A stretch of DNA of 64,000 nucleotides from Vibrio coralliilyticus ATCC BAA-450 (GTDB taxonomy: Bacteria > Pseudomonadota > Gammaproteobacteria > Enterobacterales > Vibrionaceae), in the NCBI RefSeq assembly GCF_000176135.1, contig NZ_ACZN01000015.1, positions 799,239 to 863,238 on the forward strand, in the 5' to 3' direction. Below the pieces are notes generated by a model that saw only the letters and a program-made list of their open reading frames with translations, did not search any database and was not told the origin of the DNA. Positions 26,946 through 34,933 of this stretch are shown here, piece by piece. Position 1 is the first letter of the stretch. Each line of letters starts with the position of its first letter. The translations under genes were made by a program, and so were the position numbers.

Positions 26946-28091
26946 ATGTTGTCTATTTTTAAAACCTTTTTTTGGCTTGGTTGGATAAGCTTCGGCGGCC
27001 CAGCTGCCCATATCGGCTATTTTCGTAACAATTTTGTCGAAAAACTAAACTGGTTAGACGATAAAGAGTACGCGCAAATCGTCGCACTCAGTCAATTCCT
27101 TCCGGGCCCTGGTTCAAGTCAGGTAGGTTTTGCTCTCGGTTACAAACGTGGCGGTTTACCGGGTGCCTGTATGGCATTTTTGGGCTTTACCCTGCCTTCC
27201 GTTCTTATCATGCTGGCGCTGGCGGTACTTAGTAGCCAACTGACAGAAACTTCTCTGTTTCAGAATATTGTGCATGGTTTGAAACTGTTGGCCGTTGTTG
27301 TGGTTGCAGACGCCACTTGGGGAATGTACAAAAACTTCTGCAAGGAAAAACTTTCAGTATCGCTTTGTTTATTAACCGCAATTTCACTGTTAGTTCTTCC
27401 CGGTATCGCGACCCAAATGCTGGTTTTAGTGATCGCAGCACTTATCGGCATGAAGTATTTGGGTAATCAGGAAGAGTCTGTCCAGACACGCTTTGAGCCT
27501 TCAATTCTCCCCTTGACTCTCTTCGTTGTTCTTATTGTGGGCTTGCCTTTTGTCGCTTCCAATGTGCCCGCTCTGGGACTATTCAATGACTTTTTCCAAG
27601 CAGGTAGCCTAGTATTCGGTGGCGGCCATGTGGTGCTGCCATTACTGCAAAATATTGTCGGTGACCAACTTAGCCAAGACGCTTTCCTAACAGGATATGC
27701 CGCCGCTCAGGCCGTGCCTGGGCCGATGTTTACCTTTGCCACTTACATTGGTTATGAGTTACTACCTCAAGCACCAATCGCCGGCGCACTGATTGCTACT
27801 ATGGGTGTCTTTTTGCCGGGGTTCTTACTACTTTTAGGGGTACTGAAAAATTGGCAGTCGCTGGCTAAAATGCCCAAAGTGTCTGGCGCCGTAAACGGCG
27901 TGAATGCAGCCGTTGTTGGCCTCTTGGTAGCTGCACTTTATCAGCCCGTATTTGCCAGCGCGGTCATGAGCCCAATTGATATCTCTTTTGTTTTGGTGGG
28001 CTTCTATCTGCTTAAACAGCTCAAACTGCCTATTGTCTGGATGGTGATATTCTTTATGGCCGCAGGTATCGCAGGTGGCTATCTCAACTGA
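26946..28091 (+). CDS. chrA: ChrA-type chromate transporter (two CHR domains)
   Basis: This protein of 381 residues belongs to the CHR superfamily, whose bacterial long-chain members export chromate. Two homologous halves are clear. The first has WLGWISFGGPAAHIGYFR, LPGPGSSQVGFALGYKRGG and GFTLPSVLIMLA. The second has FQAGSLVFGGGHVVLPLL, AVPGPMFTFATYIGY and GVFLPGFLLL. I start at ATG 26946 (MLSIFKTFF), where the family begins; an ATG at 26913 would add 11 residues without a clear RBS. Control by the divergent LysR gene is likely. The substrate has not been shown. Confidence 0.85.
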   Translation: MLSIFKTFFWLGWISFGGPAAHIGYFRNNFVEKLNWLDDKEYAQIVALSQFLPGPGSSQVGFALGYKRGGLPGACMAFLGFTLPSVLIMLALAVLSSQLTETSLFQNIVHGLKLLAVVVVADATWGMYKNFCKEKLSVSLCLLTAISLLVLPGIATQMLVLVIAALIGMKYLGNQEESVQTRFEPSILPLTLFVVLIVGLPFVASNVPALGLFNDFFQAGSLVFGGGHVVLPLLQNIVGDQLSQDAFLTGYAAAQAVPGPMFTFATYIGYELLPQAPIAGALIATMGVFLPGFLLLLGVLKNWQSLAKMPKVSGAVNGVNAAVVGLLVAALYQPVFASAVMSPIDISFVLVGFYLLKQLKLPIVWMVIFFMAAGIAGGYLN

Positions 28092-28111
28092 AATCACTGA
28101 GAGGTAAAAAT

Positions 28112-28130
28112 CCACCTGCATAGCAGGTGG
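28112..28130. repeat. IS subterminal hairpin, 3' side of tnpA
   Basis: CCACCTGC-ATA-GCAGGTGG is a perfect 8-bp stem. A second stem, CCCCC-TATAA-GGGGG (28141-28155), lies between it and tnpA and could end the transposase message. Confidence 0.7.
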
Positions 28131-28162
28131 CTTTGGTTGGCCCCCTATAAGGGGGCTCACTG

Positions 28163-28609
28163 CTATTTATCTAACCCTAGAAGCATTTGTCGCTCCTCTT
28201 CTTCTTTCCCCACACGATCTTGGTGCCTGACGTATCTACGTATAATTTCCTCGTTCATCCCTACCGAATCAACAAAGTAACCTCGTTGCCAGAACTTATT
28301 ACCCCAGAGCTTTTTCTTTCTCAAATACGGAAATTTGTTAAACAACCTAATCGCTGTACGACCTTTAACAAACCCCATGTAATTTGAGATACTCATGCTC
28401 GGCGGAAGCCTCACGACTAAATGGACATGATCAATTTGGACGTTAAGCTCGACAACCTTGCATTTCTTCATATTGCTGTAAACGTAGATACTTCGATACA
28501 GCTCTTTGCCTAAATTTCCTTTCAGAATCTTTAGTCGATATTTAGGTGTCCAAACAATATGATATTGGCACCGATGATAAACGTGTGAAGCGGATTCATA
28601 TCTGCTCAT
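28163..28609 (-). CDS. tnpA: IS200-type Y1 transposase TnpA
   Basis: This 148-residue transposase, starting at ATG 28609 (MSRYESASHVYHRCQYHIVW), cuts and joins single-stranded DNA. The HUH metal motif is DHVHLVV (His61, His63). The catalytic Tyr126 is in RRYVRHQ, with Gln130 four residues on, as in the family. A longer in-frame reading from 28732 runs through the left-end hairpins and is not coding. Length and motifs are intact, so the element may be active. Confidence 0.93.
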   Translation of the reverse strand: MSRYESASHVYHRCQYHIVWTPKYRLKILKGNLGKELYRSIYVYSNMKKCKVVELNVQIDHVHLVVRLPPSMSISNYMGFVKGRTAIRLFNKFPYLRKKKLWGNKFWQRGYFVDSVGMNEEIIRRYVRHQDRVGKEEEERQMLLGLDK

Positions 28610-28662
28610 GTTCGTTATTTCCTTCATTTGTTGGTTGCAAACGAGGACATCTTGAACATGAG

Positions 28663-28714
28663 CGTTCTTCGGGCAAAGCCCAAAAGAACGATCACCACCT
28701 TCTAAAGAAGGTGG
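28663..28714 (-). repeat. IS left-end hairpins upstream of tnpA
   Basis: There are two stems. CGTTCTT-C-GGGC/GCCC-AA-AAGAACG is at 28663-28690 and CCACCTTC-TAAA-GAAGGTGG at 28695-28714. The outer one mirrors the hairpin at 28112-28130. In IS200 such leader structures also hold down tnpA expression. Confidence 0.65.
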
Positions 28715-28730
28715 TTTAGGGCCAGAAAAC

Positions 28731-28759
28731 AAAAAGGGAGAGCATTGGCTCTCCCTTTT
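28731..28759. terminator. Terminator ending the tad locus
   Basis: AAAAAGGGAGAGC-ATTG-GCTCTCCCTTTT is a strong symmetrical terminator immediately after the tadD stop. It closes the pilus operon next to the IS element. Confidence 0.88.
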
Positions 28760-29776
28760 CTATTCCGCTACCGCAGCAGTTTTGTTTTTTTCTTCCCGCA
28801 CCATAGCTAACGCGCGTTCAAGATTTTCGTTGGCGACTTTATAGTAAGACGTTTTTGTGTCGATAGCTTGCTGCAAGTATGGGATCGCCTTGTCTGGCTT
28901 GCCTTGTAGGATTAAAAAATACCCGACATTGTTCAACGCTTCCGGCTTACCCATATGCTGTGAAAAAACGTTGATCGCTCGGGTAATTTCGCCTTTGCCT
29001 AAGTAAATCAGAGCAAGGTTATTCAATGCTTTATCATTGGTCGGATCTTTATCCAGAGCCTCTAAAGTAAACCTCTGTGCTTTGCGGTAATCTCCTTCCA
29101 TATAAAATGAGTAACCTACGTTGGTTAAGGTTTTTACCGAATTTGGTTTGATACTTAGCGCTTTTTTATAGAACGCCTGAGCTCGCTTATGATCAGTATC
29201 AATATCGGCAATGACTCCTAGCCCCATGTAGGCAAACTCTGGAGAATAGTTATCTGTTTTCAACATAGCTATCTCTTTCGAAGTCGCTAAATCTTCCTCG
29301 CTGAGTGTTTTTTTGCTCCCCAATCGAATTTGGTCGGCATTAATCGCTTTGAGGAAATAACTACCACCAGATTCCACATCGCCCGAGCGGCTGTAAATGG
29401 TACCGAGCTGTTCAAGCACCTTCACATTATTCGGATTTTCTTTCAGCGCCAGCTGATACGCTTTTTGCGCCATCGGTATATTGTTGCGAGATTGGTGAAT
29501 TCGACCAATGTTGTACAGCGAACGGTCGTGAAATTGGCCATTTTCAAATGCCAACGAGCGAATGTATTCATACAAAGCCAAATCAACATTGCCAGCATTC
29601 AGAGCATCATCGCCCCGAGTAATGGCTTCTTTTTCTGTTTTCGGTGGCTCGTCTGAAGTCAAAGAGTCAATGGGTTTACCTTCATAAAGCGACGTATCAA
29701 TACTCGGCTCATTCGATGCGCAAGCCGTTAGCAGCGCTCCAGATAGGGTGAGCACTATCAGATGAAATCCTTTCAT
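28760..29776 (-). CDS. tadD: Flp pilus assembly TPR lipoprotein TadD
   Basis: This 338-residue protein has a lipoprotein signal (LSGALLTACA, Cys19) and a body of tetratricopeptide repeats from ~75 to 320. Examples are NIPMAQKAYQLALKENPNN, KRAQAFYKKALSIKPNS and YRKAQRFTLEALDKDPTN. TadD is thought to act as a pilotin or assembly factor for the RcpA secretin. It is the last gene of the locus, 13 bases after tadC. In most tad loci tadE, tadF and tadG follow; here a terminator does. Confidence 0.88.
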   Translation of the reverse strand: MKGFHLIVLTLSGALLTACASNEPSIDTSLYEGKPIDSLTSDEPPKTEKEAITRGDDALNAGNVDLALYEYIRSLAFENGQFHDRSLYNIGRIHQSRNNIPMAQKAYQLALKENPNNVKVLEQLGTIYSRSGDVESGGSYFLKAINADQIRLGSKKTLSEEDLATSKEIAMLKTDNYSPEFAYMGLGVIADIDTDHKRAQAFYKKALSIKPNSVKTLTNVGYSFYMEGDYRKAQRFTLEALDKDPTNDKALNNLALIYLGKGEITRAINVFSQHMGKPEALNNVGYFLILQGKPDKAIPYLQQAIDTKTSYYKVANENLERALAMVREEKNKTAAVAE

Positions 29777-29789
29777 TGCTCCACTCCTT

Positions 29790-30734
29790 TTAGTTTCCTA
29801 GGGTCGATGTGAATAGCAGCATAGAAGGGCCGATCGCTACAATGAAAAAGCACGGCCAGATAAAGAGCAGCAGAGGAAATATCATTTTAGTCGGTATCTT
29901 CGCTGCTATTTCTTCGACTTCTTGATTTCTCTTGTCCCGATAATCATCGGTATATTCACGTAATGTTTGTGCCAAACTACCACCAATGCGCGAGGCATGT
30001 GCCAGCATGGTGACCAGACCCGCAATCTCAATAAGCCCAGTACGCTCAATCAAATCATTAAATGCATCTGACATTTCCACACCTGCATTAATTTTGACAC
30101 ATACGGTATCCAGCTCATCAGCAAAATCTGGATGAGAGATTGCAACCTCGTCAGCGACGCGGCGAAGTGCTGAATTAAATCCCAAACCCGACTCCGTACA
30201 CACCACCATTAAATCTAATGCATCCGGGATACCACCACGAATTCTTGATTGACGCTTTTTGACCAAATGTCCGAGAAGTATATTGGGCACATAAAGCCCG
30301 CCCCCAACACTCGCTACCATGACTAAATTCAGCATCGCCATGTCTGGGGTAAGAAAGTAAAAGCCTGCCGCTAACCCTAAACCGACCGCGACTGTCATGC
30401 CTTTAAACGCATAGAAAACCGTCAATGCATTCGCATCATGATAGCCAGCATGCATGAGTTTTTGCCGTATACTCTCGCTCTCTTTTGAGTTAGAAGGCTT
30501 CATCACAGGAGCCAGTGACTCTAAGGTATGATCCAGCCTGCGACTTTTTTTCAGTTTGTCTGAACGAGTAGACTGCCTGAGTTGTTCAAGCTTTAATTTT
30601 AGAGGCGATTTAGGCCCGACCAGCAACAGCGACAGGGTGAACACCACCAACACCGTCGCCAAGAGGATTAGGCTCAAAAAGACTGTCTGCTCGTCTAAGT
30701 TGTAAACTGCAAACTGTTCCAGAATCGTTTCCAT
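29790..30734 (-). CDS. tadC: Flp pilus inner-membrane platform protein TadC
   Basis: This 314-residue protein is of the GspF/T2SF type with hydrophobic segments at the N-terminus, middle and C-terminus. The T2SF domain has GIPDALDLMVVCTESGLGFN, ADELDTVCVKINAGVEMSDA and ASRIGGSLAQTLREY, then a KIPTKMIFPLLLFIWPCFF membrane end. It pairs with TadB as the platform of the pilus motor. The gap to tadB is 2 bases, so they are coupled. Confidence 0.93.
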   Translation of the reverse strand: METILEQFAVYNLDEQTVFLSLILLATVLVVFTLSLLLVGPKSPLKLKLEQLRQSTRSDKLKKSRRLDHTLESLAPVMKPSNSKESESIRQKLMHAGYHDANALTVFYAFKGMTVAVGLGLAAGFYFLTPDMAMLNLVMVASVGGGLYVPNILLGHLVKKRQSRIRGGIPDALDLMVVCTESGLGFNSALRRVADEVAISHPDFADELDTVCVKINAGVEMSDAFNDLIERTGLIEIAGLVTMLAHASRIGGSLAQTLREYTDDYRDKRNQEVEEIAAKIPTKMIFPLLLFIWPCFFIVAIGPSMLLFTSTLGN

Positions 30735-30736
30735 GT

Positions 30737-31705
30737 CTACACCTCGAAATTAATGATTTTCCGTATCCACAGAGAACCGATAAATAAGCTAACGACACCA
30801 CCACTGATCAGCTTCATGCCTCTGGGGTCGGTATACAGGGGTTCAACATAACCAGGGTTAACAAAACTGAGGAAAAGAAACAGCACAAATGGTGACAACA
30901 CCAAAATCCATGCAGATAAACGGCTTTCTGCTGATAATGTCTTAATTTTTCGCTGCAACTTAAAACGAGCTCTCAATACCCTAGACACTTTTTCCAGATT
31001 CTCAGATAAATTACCCCCGGTCTCCTTTTGCAGCAGCACTGCACTGGAAAACGCCAGCATGGAAACGGTCGGCGTTCGTTCTGCCATCTGCATGATCGCC
31101 ATACGCATGTCATAGCCATAATTCAAAAGATTAAAGGTATTTTTGAACTCAACACCAATTGGAGCTGGCATCTCTTCCCCAACCTCACTGAAGGCTTGAG
31201 TAACGGGCTGTCCCGCTTGCAGCATACGGCGCATAATATCTAATGCCTCCGGTAGCTGTCCTTCAAACGCGGAAAGGCGGTCCGATATTTTCTTGCTGAG
31301 CCAGAAATAAAGAAATGCCCAGATGGCAACTACTACTGCTAGAGCCACATAGACAGGTTGGCTTATCAATAGAACAATAAAGAAGCCACACACTGATAGA
31401 ATCGATGTCACTGTCAAAGTCTGTGTCAAACTCCAATCATAACCGGAAAGCTCAATCATTTTTTTGAGTGAAGAGAACACCTCAAACCGAACCAGCTTTC
31501 TGTCTAACGGCGTTAAACTTTTAAGATAGTGCTCTTGGAGCAAAGACAAGGCTTCTTCATCGAGCTTCGATTGGGATTCTTTAAGACGTTCGGACAACTC
31601 TTTGTGCTTAGCTTTGCTCCCCGCTGCAGGCAAAATCAACGCTTGTGAAATAAACACCACAGCAAAAAACAAGAGTATGAAAAAGAATGTTGCGTCCTGA
31701 TGCAT
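30737..31705 (-). CDS. tadB: Flp pilus inner-membrane platform protein TadB
   Basis: This 322-residue GspF-like protein has N-terminal and central membrane helices. The T2SF domain reads LPEALDIMRRMLQAGQPVTQ and SAVLLQKETGGNLSENLEKV. It partners with TadC and the ATPase TadA. It sits 11 bases after tadA. Confidence 0.93.
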   Translation of the reverse strand: MHQDATFFFILLFFAVVFISQALILPAAGSKAKHKELSERLKESQSKLDEEALSLLQEHYLKSLTPLDRKLVRFEVFSSLKKMIELSGYDWSLTQTLTVTSILSVCGFFIVLLISQPVYVALAVVVAIWAFLYFWLSKKISDRLSAFEGQLPEALDIMRRMLQAGQPVTQAFSEVGEEMPAPIGVEFKNTFNLLNYGYDMRMAIMQMAERTPTVSMLAFSSAVLLQKETGGNLSENLEKVSRVLRARFKLQRKIKTLSAESRLSAWILVLSPFVLFLFLSFVNPGYVEPLYTDPRGMKLISGGVVSLFIGSLWIRKIINFEV

Positions 31706-31716
31706 AATTCTTCTCC

Positions 31717-33207
31717 TTATGAGTATGACTCATTGAAGATATCGAAAGACAGATGGAGCCCTTTTTTCGACAACTGATCATGGCACTGAGGTACCACACC
31801 AGTCGCCGTGAAGTACCCTAGCACATTGCCATCTTCATCTAAGCCTTTACGGTGAAATTTAAAAATCTCCGACATGGTAATAATCTCACCTTCCATACCG
31901 TTGATTTCACAAATGCTGACCATACGACGCTTACCGTCCTCCTGACGCTCCATCTGCACAACCAAATGAATTGCAGAAGCGATCTGAGCCCGTAAGTTTT
32001 TAGCCGACATGTTCCAACCTGCCATCGCAAACATATTCTCGACACGAGACAAAGCATCGCGCGGCGTATTGGCGTGAATCGTAGCTAAAGAACCGTCATG
32101 CCCGGTATTCATGGCCGCTAGCATATCAACAGCTTCAGCGCCACGGACCTCCCCCAGCACAATGCGATCAGGTCGCATCCGAAGGGAGTTTTTAACCAAG
32201 TCACGCTGAGTGATTTCCCCTTTGCCTTCAAGATTGGCAGGGCGAGTCTCAAGGCGAACAACATGAGGTTGCTGCAACTGCAGTTCAGCGGAGTCTTCGA
32301 TGGTCACAATTCGATCATCAGAGGGAATGAAGCCAGAGAAAATGTTTAATGTGGTGGTTTTACCCGAACCTGTACCACCCGAAATCAGTACATTGAGAGC
32401 ACCATTAACCGCGGCTTCAACAAACTTGGCCATTTCTGGTGACAAAGAATTGAAGCTTAATAGGTTTTCCATATTAAGTTTTTCGACTGCGAAACGACGG
32501 ATTGACACCGAGGCACCATCGAGGGCTAAAGGGGGAATGATGGCGTTAACACGTGAACCATCCACCAATCGTGCATCCACCATAGGCGAAGCTTCATCAA
32601 TACGACGCCCAACTTGACTCACAATTCGATCGATAATGTTACGTAAGTGACGCTCGTCGAGAAACGTATAAGGAGTCAGTTCTAACTTACCACGACGTTC
32701 AACAAACACTTTTTTCGGGCCATTGACCAGAATATCAGAGACAGTTGCATCGTTAAGCAAAGGCTCTAGGGGCCCTAAGCCGAAGACTTCATCTTCAATT
32801 TGTTGAATCACACGCTTACGACCTTCCGCACTTAATGCATGGGTCTGATCGTCCGCCATCAGTTGAACAATCGCGTCGTGCAGTTCTTTTCGCGCTCTGT
32901 CATTTTCCAGACTCGCCAAAAGTCCTAAGTCCAATGTTTCTAACAGTCGCTGGTGGTAATAATGCTTAACCGCTAACTCTTGCTCTAACTGCTTACGCGC
33001 TTCCTCAACAGCGTGCTCTTTTGCTTCCGCTTCGAGCTTTTTTCTTTCTCGATAAGAATCGACAGGTTCATGAGACTGATGCAGCTCTAGCGAGACGCTT
33101 TCTTTTGGCTTGTCATCGACCATAGCTTGCTGTTGATTTTCTTCGGCCTCTGCTTCAGCGACCCTCTGCTGCAATTCTGGATTGATGTTTTTTCTTTTAA
33201 AGAACAT
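31717..33207 (-). CDS. tadA: Flp pilus secretion ATPase TadA/CpaF
   Basis: This 496-residue VirB11/GspE-type hexameric ATPase powers pilus assembly. The first ~90 residues are charged and coiled (MFFKRKNINPELQQRVAEAE). The N-domain has FGLGPLEPLLNDATVSDILV. Walker A GGTGSGKT is at 277-284, the Asp box VTIEDSAELQ at 301-310 and Walker B RPDRIVLGEVRGAEA at 345-359, followed by GHDGSLATIHANTPRDAL. All catalytic motifs are intact. A GAGGGAA box precedes the ATG. Confidence 0.96.
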   Translation of the reverse strand: MFFKRKNINPELQQRVAEAEAEENQQQAMVDDKPKESVSLELHQSHEPVDSYRERKKLEAEAKEHAVEEARKQLEQELAVKHYYHQRLLETLDLGLLASLENDRARKELHDAIVQLMADDQTHALSAEGRKRVIQQIEDEVFGLGPLEPLLNDATVSDILVNGPKKVFVERRGKLELTPYTFLDERHLRNIIDRIVSQVGRRIDEASPMVDARLVDGSRVNAIIPPLALDGASVSIRRFAVEKLNMENLLSFNSLSPEMAKFVEAAVNGALNVLISGGTGSGKTTTLNIFSGFIPSDDRIVTIEDSAELQLQQPHVVRLETRPANLEGKGEITQRDLVKNSLRMRPDRIVLGEVRGAEAVDMLAAMNTGHDGSLATIHANTPRDALSRVENMFAMAGWNMSAKNLRAQIASAIHLVVQMERQEDGKRRMVSICEINGMEGEIITMSEIFKFHRKGLDEDGNVLGYFTATGVVPQCHDQLSKKGLHLSFDIFNESYS

Positions 33208-33233
33208 AAAAGTTCCCTCTTAAAATATGCTCG

Positions 33234-34457
33234 CTAAGAAAACAACTTTTTGAACCAACCTTTTTTCACTTCATTATCTGGCATCAAGGTAGCCGCTAAC
33301 TTCCTAACAGACTTAGCAATCGCACTCCCCTTTCTAGCTTGAATATAAGGGCGCCCTAAGTTGGCACTTTCAATCGCGACTTTGAATTCATTGGGTATGG
33401 TATGAATAGGGATATTACCTACCGTGTCCTGGATATCCTTTAACTTGATCGATTGACGCTTTTCGAAGCGATTCACGACCACTTCCATTTGCTCTTTGGA
33501 TACGCCTAGTTCAAAGGTGAGTAACTTGAGAAGTTGAGTTGTATTTTTAATCGCTACTAAGTTTTGCTGTGTGATCATGAACACCTTGGTGGCAGGTGAA
33601 ATCACGGAAGTAAATGTTCGGTCGAGCCCACGTGATAAATCAACAATCACATACGGGTACTGTTCTCTTAACACCGGAATCAGCTTATTCAGTTGGTTCG
33701 CTTTTTCAAAATTTTCATGGCTACTTTCACGTTTAAAACCGATAACATGCAGGCCCGATTCATGTTTAGTAACCAAGCTGCCCAGTGAGACGTCATCAAG
33801 GTCGGCTACATTGGCGATTGCATCAGCCAAACCATAGGTACTGTGGATATTTAGATAGTCTTCGATGACGCCAAATTGCATGTCCAGATCGAGCAATAAG
33901 ACATGCTCAGGGTTCTGTTTGGCAATGGTTATTGCAGTGTTCAAAGCAATCATAGAGGCACCTGCGCCACCTTTAGTGTTCATAAACACCATCAGCTCGC
34001 CAAGATGACGGTTAGCAACTTTATCTTCAGCAACATTTTTCAGCAGAGGTACCAGTTCGTCGAGCATCGCTTTATCGGAAATGAAATCAGCCGCTCCAAT
34101 TCTCAGCGCTATTTTCAATGCACCGTTATCATTTTCATTACCAAAGACAATTAAGGAAGCTTCATGACCACTTTCGGCAGAATCAGGGGCTTCATATTGC
34201 TGCAGTTCGACAATTTTCTGTGCCCAATTCGGCCCAGTTTCAACGAAAATCAAATCAGGAGGAGAGAAGTGAGATAGATTACTCACAACTAAGCCATGGA
34301 ATGAGATCATTTCAAAACTCACGCTCTGGCATTTAGACAATTCATGGCTAATGTGCAGGTGAAAAGCATCAGACGAGTAAAATACCCAAATTGTTAAATT
34401 GGTTTTCAATCTGATAGGACAATCTCCATTTGGTGTAAGCTTAACCGCTTCTCCCAT
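33234..34457 (-). CDS. tadZ: Flp pilus localisation ATPase-like protein TadZ/CpaE
   Basis: This 407-residue protein has a receiver-like N-terminal domain (~1-140) and a ParA/MinD-like domain. The P-loop reads NTKGGAGASMIALN (about residue 158). The second lysine and the threonine of the usual KGGxGKT are replaced, as in several TadZ/CpaE proteins. LLLDLDMQFGVIEDYL (Walker A') and YVIVDLSRGLDRTF (Walker B-like) follow. TadZ marks the cell pole where the pilus machine forms. AGGAGAAAGGG precedes the ATG. A 186-base gap separates it from the lipoprotein gene upstream. Confidence 0.88.
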   Translation of the reverse strand: MGEAVKLTPNGDCPIRLKTNLTIWVFYSSDAFHLHISHELSKCQSVSFEMISFHGLVVSNLSHFSPPDLIFVETGPNWAQKIVELQQYEAPDSAESGHEASLIVFGNENDNGALKIALRIGAADFISDKAMLDELVPLLKNVAEDKVANRHLGELMVFMNTKGGAGASMIALNTAITIAKQNPEHVLLLDLDMQFGVIEDYLNIHSTYGLADAIANVADLDDVSLGSLVTKHESGLHVIGFKRESSHENFEKANQLNKLIPVLREQYPYVIVDLSRGLDRTFTSVISPATKVFMITQQNLVAIKNTTQLLKLLTFELGVSKEQMEVVVNRFEKRQSIKLKDIQDTVGNIPIHTIPNEFKVAIESANLGRPYIQARKGSAIAKSVRKLAATLMPDNEVKKGWFKKLFS

Positions 34458-34483
34458 ACCCTTTCTCCTAGCAGCCCGCTAGA

Positions 34484-34503
34484 TGAAGTATTAACATACT
34501 TCA
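34484..34503. promoter_or_regulatory. Perfect 20-base dyad upstream of tadZ
   Basis: TGAAGTAT-TAAC-ATACTTCA is an 8+4+8 inverted repeat about 27 bases before the tadZ start, in the only long gap inside the locus. With no T-run it could be an operator for an internal promoter of tadZABCD or a leader hairpin. Confidence 0.45.
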
Positions 34504-34643
34504 AAGCATTCCAGTCTCTATAACCCTTCATATCTACTGGATTAACTTTGACTGCATTCTCTTTTATTAGTCTAATTGTAGAAAACAGCGTGACTTATGT
34601 CATAGTTTCGACCATAAGTTATCGAAGCTATTTCTCTAGGACA

Positions 34644-34925
34644 CTATTTTTTCCCTGAGCCTTGGCCAAAATTCTCAATAACTTGGCTATCTGTGCCTGA
34701 CAACTCAGAGTCCTGCTTACCAGTATAAATTTGATAAGCCCCTTCCATCCGCTCACCACTACCTGTCGGGATCACCTCAAGATTATCTCTGCTCGCATTC
34801 GGGTTATAAGTCTGCTCAGATGCTATTTTTGCAACATGCTCGCCGAGGCGGTCTGCATTGTTAACGCAACCTAGTAGCGTGAAAGGCAGGCATAAAATAC
34901 AAATCTGTAAATATCGATAAATCAT
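34644..34925 (-). CDS. Small tad-locus lipoprotein
   Basis: This 93-residue protein has a lipobox LLGC (Cys20) after MIYRYLQICILCLPFTLLGC. The mature part of about 73 residues is polar (SEQTYNPNASRDNLEVIPTG, SGTDSQVIENFGQGSGKK). It occupies the place of RcpB/CpaD behind the secretin, but is much shorter than CpaD and I recognise no domain. A perfect AGGAGG lies before the ATG, 8 bases after rcpA. It may be an outer-membrane partner of the secretin. Confidence 0.75.
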   Translation of the reverse strand: MIYRYLQICILCLPFTLLGCVNNADRLGEHVAKIASEQTYNPNASRDNLEVIPTGSGERMEGAYQIYTGKQDSELSGTDSQVIENFGQGSGKK

Positions 34926-34933
34926 ATTGCCTC

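Larger units (their letters stand above)
28100..28730. mobile_element. IS200/IS605-family element (single tnpA, IS200-like)
   Basis: One HUH transposase gene is bounded by two hairpins of the same design: CCACCTGC/GCAGGTGG at 28112-28130 and CCACCTTC/GAAGGTGG at 28695-28714. There are no terminal inverted repeats and no tnpB, as expected for this family, which transposes as single-stranded DNA recognising subterminal hairpins. Limits are approximate because cleavage sites cannot be placed by eye. The element fills the whole gap between chrA and the end of the tad locus. Confidence 0.82.

Noticed and set aside
28610..28732. N-terminal extension of the IS200 transposase
   Set aside because: It runs through the left-end hairpins; the family start is MSRYES at 28609.
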